Below, in pieces: positions 63,958-64,000 of a DNA stretch of 64,000 bases. Source of the DNA: Sclerurus mexicanus (lineage: Eukaryota; Chordata; Aves; Passeriformes; Furnariidae); the NCBI GenBank assembly GCA_013396755.1, contig VWZF01005695.1, positions 893,064 to 957,063 of the forward strand. Reading direction: 5' to 3'. The notes beneath the pieces were generated by a model. That model was not told the origin of the DNA. It worked only from the letters and a program-made list of their open reading frames with translations, and ran no database searches. Each line of letters opens with the position of its first letter. Within the stretch, counting starts at the first letter, position 1. A program made the position numbers and the translations under genes.

Positions 63958-64000
63958 GTTAATTGCAGGCTGTGTTCCTTTTCCTTTGGCCATAAGGGGT

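Noticed and set aside
1..64000. tRNA genes, rRNA, CRISPR arrays, bacterial-type operons or complete endogenous retroviruses
   Set aside because: No cloverleaf-type boxes, spaced direct-repeat arrays, or paired long terminal repeats with retroviral reading frames were visible on either strand.

Overview
The window is vertebrate nuclear DNA, most likely from a bird. Two interrupted protein genes have canonical GT/AG introns and exon phases like those of vertebrate NOMO and ABCC6. The recognisable repeats are CR1 LINE fragments whose 3' ends look avian. No bacterial-style operons, CRISPR arrays, rRNA or tRNA genes are visible. The species cannot be named from the sequence alone.

Layout. Bases 1 to about 32,100 are AT-rich DNA without any protein gene I can support. 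This part holds a GC-richer block (about 15.05-16.44 kb), a 26-bp minisatellite of six units (25,909-26,064), a speculative minus-strand transcription unit beside it, a reverse-orientation CR1 fragment (about 27.0-27.23 kb) and a few homopolymer runs. Bases about 32.1-54.06 kb hold a complete NOMO (nodal modulator) gene on the minus strand. I could place all 31 coding exons; they join without a frame break into a 1,209-residue protein. Intron 1 contains a 658-base assembly gap. Bases 54,060-54,890 are a divergent intergenic region: two GC-rich promoter blocks separated by a CR1 tail and an imperfect duplication. From 54,891 to the right edge lies the 5' part of ABCC6 on the plus strand. Its first 13 coding exons give 597 residues (TMD0, linker and most of TMD1); both ATP-binding domains lie beyond the window.

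The two genes are head to head, with start codons about 0.83 kb apart, as I recall for human NOMO3 and ABCC6 on 16p13.11, so this looks like conserved synteny. The products do not share a pathway. NOMO is an ER membrane protein of the NOMO-nicalin-TMEM147 complex, linked to multipass protein biogenesis and Nodal signalling. ABCC6 is an ABC-C transporter of liver and kidney needed for ATP release and plasma pyrophosphate. What they may share is promoter DNA. An HNF4-type motif about 0.1 kb upstream of the ABCC6 start and a G-rich repeat in the NOMO leader are the clearest regulatory candidates.

The most unexpected items are a possible antisense exon inside ABCC6 intron 1 (perfect acceptor plus AATAAA), the duplication next to the CR1 tail in the shared promoter, and the TATA-plus-donor arrangement near 25-26 kb. 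I did not find convincing evidence of a wholly new biological system.
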